A stretch of DNA of 20,939 bases from DASXTS01 sp036505275 (GTDB lineage: Bacteria > Actinomycetota > Actinomycetes > Mycobacteriales > Pseudonocardiaceae): the NCBI GenBank assembly GCA_036505275.1, contig DASXTS010000328.1, positions 1 through 20,939 on the forward strand, in the 5' to 3' direction. The notes under the pieces were generated by a model, which was not told the origin of the DNA, ran no database searches, and saw only the letters and a program-made list of their open reading frames with translations. Of this stretch, positions 1 to 8,372 are shown in pieces (position 1 is the first letter of the stretch; each line of letters begins with the position of its first letter). A program made the translations under genes and the position numbers.

Positions 1-517
1 CCACACCGTGCTGGCCCGAACGTGACCATCTTCATCACGCTGCGTGTAGAGGATGTGAACCGAGGGGGCGATACCGCTCCGTAACGATCAACGAGCCATC
101 AGCGGGCGATCAGCGGGCGATCAGCGCGGCGGCCGGAAGCCGAAAGTGAGCTGACCGTGCTGTTCCAGTCGGGGTTGCTGACCGGCTCGAGGAACCGCGG
201 CTCCAGGTGCGGCTGCTCCTGCGGCTCGAAGTGCTGCGGCATGTGCCCGAGCTGGTCGAACGAGCAGCCGTAGCGCCGCAGCACATGGTGTACGGCACCG
301 TCAGTCGGAGGTCGGTCGGCCGGATCTGGCGCCCGTGGGGCAACCGACCCTTCCCGGACGCCCGATCGGGCTGGATGCAGACATGCACGACCGGACAATC
401 GGCCCAGCCGCTCAATGGAACCAGCCCACCGGCTAACCCCGTGATCTGCCATTCTGTGCGGGGACCGGGCGGCGCTGGAGGTGACGCTTGACTGCGCAGG
501 GGCAGACCGACGAGCAC
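1..517. other. left-edge region without a convincing intact gene
   Basis: This ~500-base stretch has open frames on both strands but none has an intact recognisable domain. The only protein-like piece is a minus-strand segment, listed separately. Bases 98-130 hold three near-identical 11-bp units (ATCAGCGGGCG and variants). I see no RNA gene or mobile element here. Confidence 0.4.
99..305 (-). pseudogene. possible C-terminal remnant of an unrecognised protein
   Basis: Read on the minus strand, this segment gives a natural-looking peptide with the pieces HHVLRRYGCSFDQLGHMPQH and EPQEQPHLEPRFLEPVSNPD, ending at a stop at 99. Further upstream the same frame turns into low-complexity Arg/Ala/Pro-rich sequence typical of non-coding frames, so no convincing N-terminus or start codon is present. 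I do not recognise the family. It could be the 3' remnant of a truncated or frameshifted gene, consistent with the several broken genes elsewhere in the window, or simply a chance open frame in GC-rich DNA. The call rests only on how protein-like the composition looks. Confidence 0.25.
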
Positions 518-544
518 TGTGACGTTGAGCCGCCGACCGATGAA

Positions 545-576
545 CCCCGTTCAAAGCACGAACCAATTACGGTTCC
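545..576 (+). promoter_or_regulatory. AT-enriched candidate promoter of the glycogen operon
   Basis: An AT-enriched patch stands out in GC-rich surroundings and contains a TACGGT hexamer at 568-573 (a TANNNT-like -10 box), about 45 bases before the GTG chosen for the kinase gene. No good -35 box is visible at the usual spacing. It supports the downstream kinase start but is only a weak prediction. Confidence 0.25.
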
Positions 577-617
577 CGGACGGCTCGGGGCACAGCAGCA
601 CGGGGCGATCAGCCACC

Positions 618-1631
618 GTGGCTGACCCAGTGGCCGATCAGCGGGGTGTCGTCCCCGGCGGCGGTGTCATCGCCGTCGCAGGAGAGGCACTGGTGGACCT
701 GGTACCGACCGAGGACGGCCGGTTCGAGGCCGTGCCCGGCGGCAGCCCGGCCAATGTCGCGGTCGGGCTGGCCCGCCTCGAGGTGCCGGCGCGGATGCTG
801 GCGCGGCTGTCCTACGACCCGCTCGGGGTCCGGATCCGCGCCCACCTGGAGGCCAACGGAGTCGACCTCGACCATGCGGTGCGGGCCACCGAGCCCACCT
901 CGCTGGCCATCGTGGCGCTCGGCCGCGACGGCACGGCCAGCTACGACTTCCGGGTGGACGGCACCGCGGACTGGCAGTGGAATGACGCCGAGCTGGCCAC
1001 CGCGCTCGACCAGGGGCCGGACGGGCCGGTGCTGGCCGTGCACTCCGGCTCGCTCGCGCTGACCAGCCAGCCGGGCGCGGCGGCGCTGCTGCGGCTGATG
1101 ACGCGCGCCCGGTCCAGGGCGACGGTGTCCTACGACCCGAACTGCCGGCCACTGCTGATGGGCGAGCCCGCCGCGGTGCTGCGCCAGGTACATGACGTAC
1201 TGGCGGTCTCCGACGTCGTCAAGGTCAGCGCCGAGGACCTCGCCTGGCTGACGCCGGGCCGCACCGCGGAGGCCGTGATCGCCGACTGGCTGGCCCGCGG
1301 TCCGGCCCTCGTCGCGGTCACCCTCGGCCCGGACGGTGCCCTCGCGGCCACCGCAGCCCAGCCCGGCGCCGTGATCCACCGGCCCGGCCGGCGGGTCGAC
1401 GTGGTGGACACCGTGGGCGCCGGGGACGCCTTCACCGCCGGCCTGCTCGCCGGGCTGCGCACCCGGGATCTGCTCGGCGCCGACCGCCGTGCCGTGCTGC
1501 GCACGCTCAGCGTGGCCGACCTCGCCCCGGTGCTCGACGAGGCAATACTCACCGCGGCACTCACCTGTACCCGACGCGGCGCCGACCCGCCCACACACCG
1601 TGAGCGCGAGCAGGTGCTGCACCACGCCTGA
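618..1631 (+). CDS. PfkB-family carbohydrate kinase (probable fructokinase)
   Basis: ATP-dependent sugar kinase of the ribokinase/PfkB family, cytosolic and probably acting on fructose. The fold begins with IAVAGEALVDLVP near residue 18. The N-terminal PfkB signature region is VPGGSPANVAVGLARLE (from ~residue 40), and the C-terminal signature DTVGAGDAFTAGLL (from ~264) carries the catalytic Asp near 270 and the anion-hole glycines. At ~337 aa it has a normal family length. The frame stays open back to a GTG at 519, but the extra ~33 residues are not conserved-looking and an AT-rich promoter-like patch lies at 545-576, so I prefer the GTG at 618; 630 is also possible. It is the first gene of a same-strand run with phosphoglucomutase, glgC and the glucan synthase, which suggests it feeds hexose-6-phosphate into glycogen synthesis. 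Substrate specificity is inferred from family and context. Confidence 0.85.
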   Translation: MADPVADQRGVVPGGGVIAVAGEALVDLVPTEDGRFEAVPGGSPANVAVGLARLEVPARMLARLSYDPLGVRIRAHLEANGVDLDHAVRATEPTSLAIVALGRDGTASYDFRVDGTADWQWNDAELATALDQGPDGPVLAVHSGSLALTSQPGAAALLRLMTRARSRATVSYDPNCRPLLMGEPAAVLRQVHDVLAVSDVVKVSAEDLAWLTPGRTAEAVIADWLARGPALVAVTLGPDGALAATAAQPGAVIHRPGRRVDVVDTVGAGDAFTAGLLAGLRTRDLLGADRRAVLRTLSVADLAPVLDEAILTAALTCTRRGADPPTHREREQVLHHA

Positions 1632-1666
1632 CGCCCGACCCCCACCGTGCCCGTCCGGAGGTGCCC

Positions 1667-3316
1667 ATGGCCACCCATCCCCGCGCCGGCCAGCCGGCCG
1701 AGCCCGCCGACCTCGTCGACGTCCCCAGGCTGATCACCGCCTACTACGCCGAACATCCCGACCCATCGATACCCGAGCAGCGGGTGGCCTTCGGCACCTC
1801 CGGCCATCGAGGGTCGGCGTTGCGGCTGGCGTTCAACGACGACCACATCGCCGCCGCCGCGCAGGCCGTGTGCGAGCACCGGTCCGCCGCCGGCGTCGAT
1901 GGGCCGCTCTACCTCGGCCGGGACACCCACGCGCTGTCCGAACCGGCCACGGTCACCGCGCTGGAGGTGTTGGCGGCCAACGACGTCGCCGTCCTGGTGG
2001 ATGCCCGCGACGGGTACACCCCGACGCCCGCCGTGTCCCTGGCCATCCTCACCTACAACGACGGCCGGCGGTCCGGTCTGGCCGACGGCATCGTGGTCAC
2101 GCCGTCGCACAATCCGCCGGAGGACGGCGGCTTCAAGTACAACCCGCCGGACGGCGGCCCGGCCGGCACCGAGATCACCCGCGGCATCCAGGACCGGGCC
2201 AACGAGCTGCTCGCCGCCGGTCTGAAGGGCGTCCGGCGGGTGCCGTACGCGCGGGCCCGCGCCATCGCCGGCCGGTTCGACTTCGTCGACGCCTATGTCA
2301 GCGCCCTGCCCGCCGTGGTCGACGTCGAGGCGATCCGGGCCGCCGGTGTGCGCATCGGCGCCGATCCGCTTGGCGGGGCCAGCGTGGCGTACTGGGCGGA
2401 GATCGCCGAGCGGCTCGGCCTCGACCTCACGGTGGTCAACCCGCGGGTCGACCCCACCTTCGGGTTCATGACCCTGGACTGGGACGGCCGGATCCGGATG
2501 GACTGCTCCTCGCCGTACGCGATGGCCTCGCTGATCGGCCGCCGCACCGAGTTCGCGGTGGCCACCGGCAACGACCCAGACGCCGATCGGCACGGCATCG
2601 TCACTCCCGACGCCGGCCTGCTCAACCCCAACCACTACCTCGCCGTCGCCATCGACCACCTGTACCGGCATCGCGACGGCTGGCCGGCGAGCGCGGCCGT
2701 CGGCAAGACCATGGTCAGTTCGTCGGTGATCGACCGGGTGGCCGCGGACATCGGGCGGTCGCTGATGGAGGTGCCCGTCGGGTTCAAGTGGTTCGTGCCC
2801 GGCCTGGTCGACGGCAGCATCGCATTCGGTGGCGAGGAGAGTGCCGGTGCGTCTTTCCTGCGCCGCGACGGCCGGGTGTGGACCACCGACAAGGACGGCG
2901 TGATCCTCGCGCTGCTGGCCTCCGAGATCACCGCGGTCACCGGCCAATCGCCGAGCGAGCGATACCGCGAGATCACCGCGCGGCTCGGTGAGTCCAGCTA
3001 CGCCAGGATCGACGCACCGGCCACCCGCGCGCAGAAGGCGGCACTCGGGCGGCTGGCGCCCGAGCAGGTGACCGCGAACGAACTGGCCGGCGAGCCGATC
3101 ACCGAGCGGCTCACCGCGGCCCCCGGCAACGGGGCCCCGCTCGGCGGGCTCAAGGTGGCCACCGCCTCCGGCTGGTTCGCCGCCCGCCCGTCCGGCACCG
3201 AGGACGTCTACAAGCTCTACGCCGAGTCCTTCCAGGGGCCGGAACACCTGGCCCGGATCCAGGCCGAGGCCCAACAGATCATCGACGATGTGCTCAAAAC
3301 CGTTGCGGGTGAATGA
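1667..3316 (+). CDS. pgm: phosphoglucomutase (alpha-D-glucose phosphate-specific)
   Basis: Interconverts glucose-6-phosphate and glucose-1-phosphate. The 549-aa length and all active-site blocks match the bacterial alpha-D-phosphohexomutase family: the phosphoserine loop TPSHNPPEDGG (Ser147), the Mg2+ loop DPDADRHG (Asp303, 305, 307), the sugar-binding loop GGEESAGASF (from 388) and the phosphate-binding loop RPSGTEDVYKLY (from Arg507). The ATG at 1667 is chosen because a GGAG lies 6 bases upstream; an in-frame GTG at 1661 abuts that GGAG and would leave no spacing. It lies 35 bases downstream of the sugar kinase and 29 bases upstream of glgC, so the three are probably co-transcribed. It supplies glucose-1-P to GlgC. 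No defect is seen. Confidence 0.95.
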   Translation: MATHPRAGQPAEPADLVDVPRLITAYYAEHPDPSIPEQRVAFGTSGHRGSALRLAFNDDHIAAAAQAVCEHRSAAGVDGPLYLGRDTHALSEPATVTALEVLAANDVAVLVDARDGYTPTPAVSLAILTYNDGRRSGLADGIVVTPSHNPPEDGGFKYNPPDGGPAGTEITRGIQDRANELLAAGLKGVRRVPYARARAIAGRFDFVDAYVSALPAVVDVEAIRAAGVRIGADPLGGASVAYWAEIAERLGLDLTVVNPRVDPTFGFMTLDWDGRIRMDCSSPYAMASLIGRRTEFAVATGNDPDADRHGIVTPDAGLLNPNHYLAVAIDHLYRHRDGWPASAAVGKTMVSSSVIDRVAADIGRSLMEVPVGFKWFVPGLVDGSIAFGGEESAGASFLRRDGRVWTTDKDGVILALLASEITAVTGQSPSERYREITARLGESSYARIDAPATRAQKAALGRLAPEQVTANELAGEPITERLTAAPGNGAPLGGLKVATASGWFAARPSGTEDVYKLYAESFQGPEHLARIQAEAQQIIDDVLKTVAGE

Positions 3317-3345
3317 CCGGGGACTGCCGGACCGGGAGGTATGAG

Positions 3346-4584
3346 ATGACCGAACCGAAGATCCTTGGCATCGTGCTGGCCGGCGGCGCCGGCAAGCGGC
3401 TCATGCCGCTGACCGAGGACCGGGCCAAACCGGCGGTGCCGTTCGGCGGGCTGTACCGGCTCATCGACTTCGCGCTGTCCAACCTGGTCAACGCCGGCAT
3501 CCGGCGGATAGCGGTGCTCACCCAGTACAAGAGCCACAGTCTGGACCGCCACATCACCACCACCTGGCGGCTGTCCAGCCTGCTCGGCCACTACGTGACC
3601 CCGGTGCCGGCTCAGCAGCGGCTCGGGCCACGCTGGTACACCGGCTCGGCGGACGCGATCTTCCAGTCCTGGAACCTGATCACCGACGAGCGGCCGGATC
3701 TGGTGGTTGTCTTCGGCGCCGACCATGTGTACCGGATGGACCCGCAGCAGATGTGGCAGCAGCTCCTCGACGGCGGGGCCGGGGTGACCGTCGCCGGCAT
3801 CCCGGTTCCGCGCGCCGAGGCGTCCGCGTTCGGGGTGATCCAGACCGCCGCCGACGGGCAGCGGATCGAGGCGTTCCTGGAGAAGCCGGCCGACCCGCCA
3901 GGGCTTCCGGGACGTCCGGACGAGACGTTCGCCTCGATGGGCAACTACGTGTTCACCACGGAGGCGCTGCGCGACGCGCTGCGCACCGACGCCGCCGACG
4001 AGACGTCCATGCACGACATGGGCGGCAACATCGTGCCGATGCTGGTCGGGCAGAGCGCCGCCCAGGTGTACGACTTCCAGCGCAACGAGGTGCCGGGCGA
4101 GGACCCGGAGGCCGAGCGCTACTGGCGCGACGTCGGAACCCTGGATTCCTACTTCGACGCACACATGGACCTGTGCGACGCGGTCCCGGCGTTCAACCTG
4201 TACAACGACGAGTGGCCGATCCTGACCCACATCCCGTCGCACCCGCCGGCCAAGTTCGTGCACGACGACGGCGACCGGGTCGGCCGCGCGGTGAACAGCG
4301 TCATCTCCAACGGGGTGATCGTCTCCGGCGCCTCGGTGCGCGACTCGGTGCTCAGCCCCGGCGTGTTCGTGCACAGCTGGGCCACAGTGGACCGGTCGGT
4401 GATCATGGACGGCACCCACGTCGGCCGGCACGCGGTCGTGCGCGACGCCATTCTCGACAAGAACGTGGTCATCGGCGAGGGCGTCGAGCTCGGAGTGGAC
4501 AAGGACGAGGACCGCGCGCGCGGCCTCGTGGTCTCCGACGGCGGGATCACCGTGGTCGGCAAGGGGCAGGAGGTGCTGAAATGA
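3346..4584 (+). CDS. glgC: glucose-1-phosphate adenylyltransferase (ADP-glucose pyrophosphorylase)
   Basis: Makes ADP-glucose from glucose-1-phosphate and ATP, the committed step of classical bacterial glycogen synthesis. The nucleotide-binding start is GIVLAGGAGKRLMPLTEDRA (residues 8-27), followed by KPAVPFGGLYRLIDFALSN. Further blocks are YTGSADAIFQSW, GADHVYRMD, the glucose-1-P-binding FLEKP, and SMGNYVF. The C-terminal third is a left-handed beta-helix with hexapeptide-like repeats around VRDSVLSPGVFVHSWATVDR. At 412 aa it is full length. The ATG at 3346 has GGGAGG 6 bases upstream; an in-frame ATG at 3313 lacks such a site. The stop overlaps the next start (ATGA), indicating translational coupling with the glucan synthase. 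Confidence 0.96.
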   Translation: MTEPKILGIVLAGGAGKRLMPLTEDRAKPAVPFGGLYRLIDFALSNLVNAGIRRIAVLTQYKSHSLDRHITTTWRLSSLLGHYVTPVPAQQRLGPRWYTGSADAIFQSWNLITDERPDLVVVFGADHVYRMDPQQMWQQLLDGGAGVTVAGIPVPRAEASAFGVIQTAADGQRIEAFLEKPADPPGLPGRPDETFASMGNYVFTTEALRDALRTDAADETSMHDMGGNIVPMLVGQSAAQVYDFQRNEVPGEDPEAERYWRDVGTLDSYFDAHMDLCDAVPAFNLYNDEWPILTHIPSHPPAKFVHDDGDRVGRAVNSVISNGVIVSGASVRDSVLSPGVFVHSWATVDRSVIMDGTHVGRHAVVRDAILDKNVVIGEGVELGVDKDEDRARGLVVSDGGITVVGKGQEVLK

Positions 4585-5747
4585 CGGTGCCAACCGGGCC
4601 GCGGCTTCGGGTTGCGCTGCTCACCCGCGAGTACCCGCCCGAGGTGTACGGCGGCGCGGGGGTGCACGTCGAGTACCTGGCCCGCGAGCTCTCGGGGCAC
4701 GTCGATCTCACCGTGCACTGCCAGGGCGAGGACCGGCCGACCGCGGTCGCGCACCGGCCGTGGGAACTGCTGCGCGACGCGAACCCGGCGCTGCAGACGA
4801 TATCCACCGGCCTGTCCATGGCCGCCGCGCTCGGCGACGCCGACCTCGTGCACTCCCACACCTGGTACGCCAACATGGCCGGCCACCTCGCGTCGCTGCT
4901 CTACCGGGTGCCGCACGTGGTCACGATGCACTCGCTGGAGCCGCTGCGGCCGTGGAAGGCCGAGCAGCTCGGTGGCGGCTATCGCCTGTCGTCCTGGAGC
5001 GAGCGCGATGCCGTCGAGTCGGCCGCCGCCGTCGTCGCCGTCTCCGAGGGCATGCGGTTCGACCTGCTCGACGCCTACCCGAACGTCGACCCCGGCCGGG
5101 TCCGGGTCATCCACAACGGCATCGACGCCGAGGAGTACCGGCCCGACCCGGGCACCGACGTGCTCGAGAGGTACGACGTGGACCCGGACCGGCCATCCGT
5201 GGTCTTCGTCGGCCGGATCACCCGCCAGAAGGGCGTGCCAATCCTGCTGCGCGCCGCCGCCGACCTCGATCCCGACGCCCAGCTCGTGCTGTGCGCCGGC
5301 CAACCCGACACCGCAGAGCTGGGCGCCGAGGTCAAGCGGATGGTCGACGACCTGCGCGAAAAGCGGCAGGGCGTGATCTGGCTGCAGGGCATGCTCGAAC
5401 GGCACGAGGTCATCCAGCTGCTCAGCCACGCCACCGCCTTCGTCTGCCCCTCCCTCTACGAACCGCTCGGCATCGTCAACCTCGAGGCCATGGCCTGCGG
5501 CACCGCCGTGGTCGCCTCCAAGATCGGCGGCATCCCCGAGGTCGTCGCCGACGGCGAGACCGGCCTCCTCGTCCCGCCGGATGACCCCTACTCGCTGGCC
5601 GCCGCCCTCAACGAGCTGGCCCGCGATCCGGACCGCGCCGCCGCCATGGGCCGCGCCGGCCGCGAACGAGCCATCGCCCACTTCGACTGGTCAGCCATCG
5701 CCACCCAGACCGCCCACCTCTACACCGAGATAGTCGGCAGCCACTGA
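4581..5747 (+). CDS. glgA: GT4 glycogen synthase / alpha-maltose-1-phosphate synthase (GlgA/GlgM type)
   Basis: ADP-glucose-dependent glycosyltransferase of the GT4 fold. The start of the N-terminal Rossmann domain shows REYPPEVYGGAGVHVEYLAR (residues ~15-34). The C-terminal donor domain has VFVGRITRQKGV and the EX7E motif in YEPLGIVNLEAMACG (Glu294 and Glu302), followed by IGGIPEVVADGETGLLVPP. The length of 388 aa and the sequence type resemble the actinobacterial enzyme of the Rv1212c group, which in mycobacteria makes maltose-1-phosphate for the GlgE pathway. Older annotation calls the family glycogen synthase GlgA. The ATG at 4581 overlaps the glgC stop and has GGAGG 7 bases upstream. In mycobacteria this gene is divergent from glgC, whereas here the two are fused in one operon. 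No glgE, glgB or treS is visible in the window, so the exact product is open. Confidence 0.92.
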   Translation: MTVPTGPRLRVALLTREYPPEVYGGAGVHVEYLARELSGHVDLTVHCQGEDRPTAVAHRPWELLRDANPALQTISTGLSMAAALGDADLVHSHTWYANMAGHLASLLYRVPHVVTMHSLEPLRPWKAEQLGGGYRLSSWSERDAVESAAAVVAVSEGMRFDLLDAYPNVDPGRVRVIHNGIDAEEYRPDPGTDVLERYDVDPDRPSVVFVGRITRQKGVPILLRAAADLDPDAQLVLCAGQPDTAELGAEVKRMVDDLREKRQGVIWLQGMLERHEVIQLLSHATAFVCPSLYEPLGIVNLEAMACGTAVVASKIGGIPEVVADGETGLLVPPDDPYSLAAALNELARDPDRAAAMGRAGRERAIAHFDWSAIATQTAHLYTEIVGSH

Positions 5748-5755
5748 TACCGACG

Positions 5756-5784
5756 GGCGCGAGCAGCCCCTCCCGCTCGACGCC
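5756..5784. terminator. candidate bidirectional hairpin between convergent genes
   Basis: Between the stops of the glucan synthase and the carboxypeptidase, GGCGCGAGC (5756-5764) can pair with GCTCGACGCC (5775-5784): nine base pairs with one bulged A and a 10-base loop. There is no T-tract, so intrinsic terminator activity is uncertain. Confidence 0.3.
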
Positions 5785-5786
5785 TG

Positions 5787-7865
5787 CTACTTGGCCGGCT
5801 TGCAGGCGTTGCCGAGGTCGAGGGTCTGCCCGCGGTCGACGATGACCTCGCGAGAGGTCACGGTGTCGCCCGTCCGGCATTCGAAGGTCCAGGCCTCCTT
5901 CGGTCCGATCGTGGTTGGCGTTGGCGACGCGAAACGCACCTCGCCGCGCCAGTCGTCGAACTGGCGGCTGACCTGGTCGTAGTTCACGATCACCGCGGTG
6001 TACGTGCCGGCCGGCGGGTCGACAAGGGAGGCGTCCTCGGTCGCGTCGCCGAATGCCGCCGACTGGGTCACGATCGCGCCCGTGCTGTCCAGGACGTACA
6101 CGTCCCAGTCGTTTGCGGGGTCGGTCCAGTCGATGTGCACGGTGAAGCGGCCGTTGTCGGCGGCTGGTGGCCCGTTGACGGTGAACTGGAAGGTCTCGTA
6201 CGGGACGGTGAGCCGTGGCGCGGGGCTGGGGTAGTAGACGTTCTCCTCCGGCACCACGGCCGGGTCGTTGAACATCGCGACGTTCGACTGCACCGGAGCG
6301 ACCGCCTCGCGCCCGTAGCGGCCGGCCGTCGCCGGCCGGGTCGACGGATTGACGTGCCAGGCGAAGGTGCGGCCGGACGTCACCATCTCGCTGGTCAGCG
6401 TGTCCGGGAACACCAGCGGCGGCCCGACCACCGTGCAGAAGCTGTTCTGGCAGACCGGCGAGGTGAGGGTCTGGAACGTCTTGCGGAGGCTCAAGCTCGC
6501 GCCGGCCGGCGCCGAGCCGATCAGGACGGAGTGCAGCGTGGTGTCCGCGGTCGCCTCGAGCATGTCGTAGTACGCCGCACGGTTGCCGCCCATGCCCGCC
6601 CCCGCTGCGGGCGCCAGGCCGAGGTATTCGGCGACCACTCCGGTCTCGAACGGCGGATGGAACTCGCTCGGGCCGATTTCGAAGGTGTATCCGATGCCTC
6701 CGGCGCTCCAGAACGTCCAGTCCTCGGTGGTCCCCGTCGTGTCGTACAGCCCGAACCCGGGGATGTTCGCGTAGCCGTTGCGCGATGCCATGCGCGCGCC
6801 GAGGGCAGCAAGCTGCGGCTCCTCCAACGGGAAGCCGTAGTCAAGCACCCCGGGCGGCCGCAGGATCAGGTTGGAGTAGGTGTGGTTGGTGATCATTGTG
6901 ACCACCTGGTGGGAGCCGACCAGCTCGCGGATGTTCTGCACCTCTGGCTCGGAGAACGGCCCCGGTCCGCGGTAGACGTCGCTGAGCGGGTTCGGGCTGG
7001 CGCCGCTGCCGCCCCACAGGCCGCCGTAGTTGCGATTGGTGTCCACGCCCGAGAGGCGGGTTTGCTGGTCGCACTTCCCCACGGCGTCGCGGCAGTTCTT
7101 GCGCTTCATCTCGAAGTCGTGGATCGAGAAGTCCTGGGTGGCCGGCCCGGTGCGCGCCTCCCGCGAGACATTGAAGCCATCGGGGTTGGCCACCGGCACG
7201 AGGATCGTTCGCGTGGCGTCGACCAGCCGGGTCGTCCTGGCGTCGGTGCCGTAATTGCGCAGCAGGTCGTAGGCGAACTCCATGGTGTGCTCGGCCGATG
7301 GCCACTCGCGCGCGTGGTGGGCGCCCATCATCAGGAAGATCGGCTTGCCGTCCTGGGCGGTGACGTCCTTGGCGATCTCGAGGCCCCGGACCAGCCGCCC
7401 CTCCCAGGAGGGGTAGTTGAGCGTGATGACCCGCGCCAGCGCCGGGTAGGCGCTGGCCAGCTCGCCCAGCTCGCGCTCGTAGTCGGGCAGCCGGCGGTAG
7501 CTGTCGTGCCCCGATGGCAGCGGGCTGACGAGGGTCGCGGCCGCGTAGCGCTCGTCGGCCCGCCGGTTCGCTGCATCACGGGCCGCCAGGTCGGCGATGC
7601 GCACGTCGTAGGCGAATCCCGCCTCGCGCAGCCGGCGCACATCGGCGTCGCCGTAGAGCACGACCTCCACCGAATCGGCGTCGCCGTGCTCGGTAAGGTC
7701 GAGACCGAGCCCCTGCAGGCGTGCCTTGTCGGCCCGTGTCGGCGTGTGCACGTCGACGACCTGAGTCGTACCGGCAGGAGCCGGTGCAGCCGCCGCCGGC
7801 AGGGCCCCCGGCACCGACGCGGCCACCAACCCGATAACTACAGCGACAGCCCGTATGGCGCGCAC
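5787..7865 (-). CDS. secreted M14-family zinc carboxypeptidase
   Basis: Extracellular metallocarboxypeptidase. A Sec-type signal peptide is evident (RAIRAVAVVIGLVAASVPG, then an AAAAPAP region). The M14 zinc ligands are HAREW (His184, Glu187) and the later NHTYSN His328; the general-base Glu is in YTFEIGPSEFHPPF (Glu396). A substrate-binding stretch VDTNRNYGGLWGG is also present. The spacing between these residues fits the family. The ~250 residues after the catalytic domain are beta-rich; the last part (FTVHIDWTDPANDWDVYVLD to the C-terminus) resembles a pre-peptidase C-terminal/jelly-roll type domain found in secreted actinobacterial proteases. I chose the GTG at 7865 because GGGGAGGA precedes it by 6 bases; the frame extends to a TTG at 7904 that would place a charged segment before the signal peptide. 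It is convergent with the glycogen operon and probably monocistronic. Length 692 aa. Confidence 0.93.
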   Translation of the reverse strand: MRAIRAVAVVIGLVAASVPGALPAAAAPAPAGTTQVVDVHTPTRADKARLQGLGLDLTEHGDADSVEVVLYGDADVRRLREAGFAYDVRIADLAARDAANRRADERYAAATLVSPLPSGHDSYRRLPDYERELGELASAYPALARVITLNYPSWEGRLVRGLEIAKDVTAQDGKPIFLMMGAHHAREWPSAEHTMEFAYDLLRNYGTDARTTRLVDATRTILVPVANPDGFNVSREARTGPATQDFSIHDFEMKRKNCRDAVGKCDQQTRLSGVDTNRNYGGLWGGSGASPNPLSDVYRGPGPFSEPEVQNIRELVGSHQVVTMITNHTYSNLILRPPGVLDYGFPLEEPQLAALGARMASRNGYANIPGFGLYDTTGTTEDWTFWSAGGIGYTFEIGPSEFHPPFETGVVAEYLGLAPAAGAGMGGNRAAYYDMLEATADTTLHSVLIGSAPAGASLSLRKTFQTLTSPVCQNSFCTVVGPPLVFPDTLTSEMVTSGRTFAWHVNPSTRPATAGRYGREAVAPVQSNVAMFNDPAVVPEENVYYPSPAPRLTVPYETFQFTVNGPPAADNGRFTVHIDWTDPANDWDVYVLDSTGAIVTQSAAFGDATEDASLVDPPAGTYTAVIVNYDQVSRQFDDWRGEVRFASPTPTTIGPKEAWTFECRTGDTVTSREVIVDRGQTLDLGNACKPAK

Positions 7866-8017
7866 GGCGATTCCTCCCCGAGGCAGGGGTTTCCGGACAC
7901 CCAAACCGGTGGACTGTATCCCTGGGCGACAGCGGCAGCAACGGTCGGTGATCCGAATCGGCCGGGGCGAGCCGAAGTCGGTGGCAGCCTCACGGCCGTC
8001 GCGCGAGCATTCGGTCG

Positions 8018-8372
8018 ATGACGCAGCAATCGAAGCTCGACGAGTTGGCGCACGCCGGAGCGGAGCACCTCGATCCCGCGTTCGTCGCGGGATACCAGCG
8101 AAAGCAGGGCTACGGACGGCCGGGCGGGCCCGACCCGGGTGCGGACGTCGCCGCGCTGCGCGCGCACGGGCTGACTGAGAGCGCGACGGTCGTCGATCTT
8201 GGCGCCGGGACGGGACGGTTCACACTCGCCGCCGCATGCACGTTCCAGCGGGTCATCGCGGTGGACGTCTCGCTGGTTGCTCGAGCCGATGCTCACAGCG
8301 ACCGGCTTCGACATCCTGACCGCCGACTTCCACCGGCGCCTGTACGGCGCCTACACCTGCGTCAGGCGCTGA
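8018..8372 (+). pseudogene. SAM-dependent methyltransferase with an internal deletion
   Basis: The first ~85 codons read as the N-terminus of a class I SAM methyltransferase, including the motif-I glycine loop VVDLGAGTGRF and the motif-II region VIAVDVS. At about 8270-8274 the sense continues in another frame as WLLEPMLTATGF then DILTADFHRRLYGAYTCVRR and a stop at 8370-8372, which looks like the authentic C-terminus of the same kind of enzyme. Complete relatives are roughly 240-250 aa, so about 130 central residues (most of the substrate-binding half) are missing and the join is out of frame. The original frame runs on with nonsense to 8407. It is therefore a non-functional remnant. It starts 152 bases from the divergent carboxypeptidase gene, and its 3' end overlaps the 3' end of the decayed hsdR by 11 bases. 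Confidence 0.75.

Noticed and set aside
98..130. CRISPR-like short repeats
   Set aside because: Three directly adjacent 11-bp units with no spacers do not form an array.
1130..3274. A 714-codon open frame on the minus strand
   Set aside because: It is antisense to the kinase and pgm genes, with no recognisable domain; composition is typical of a shadow frame.
5756..5784. Strong intrinsic terminator after the glucan synthase
   Set aside because: The hairpin is there but lacks a T-tract; kept only as a low-confidence candidate.
6135..8021. A 628-codon open frame on the + strand
   Set aside because: It is antisense to the M14 carboxypeptidase, whose signal peptide, zinc ligands and catalytic Glu are clear.
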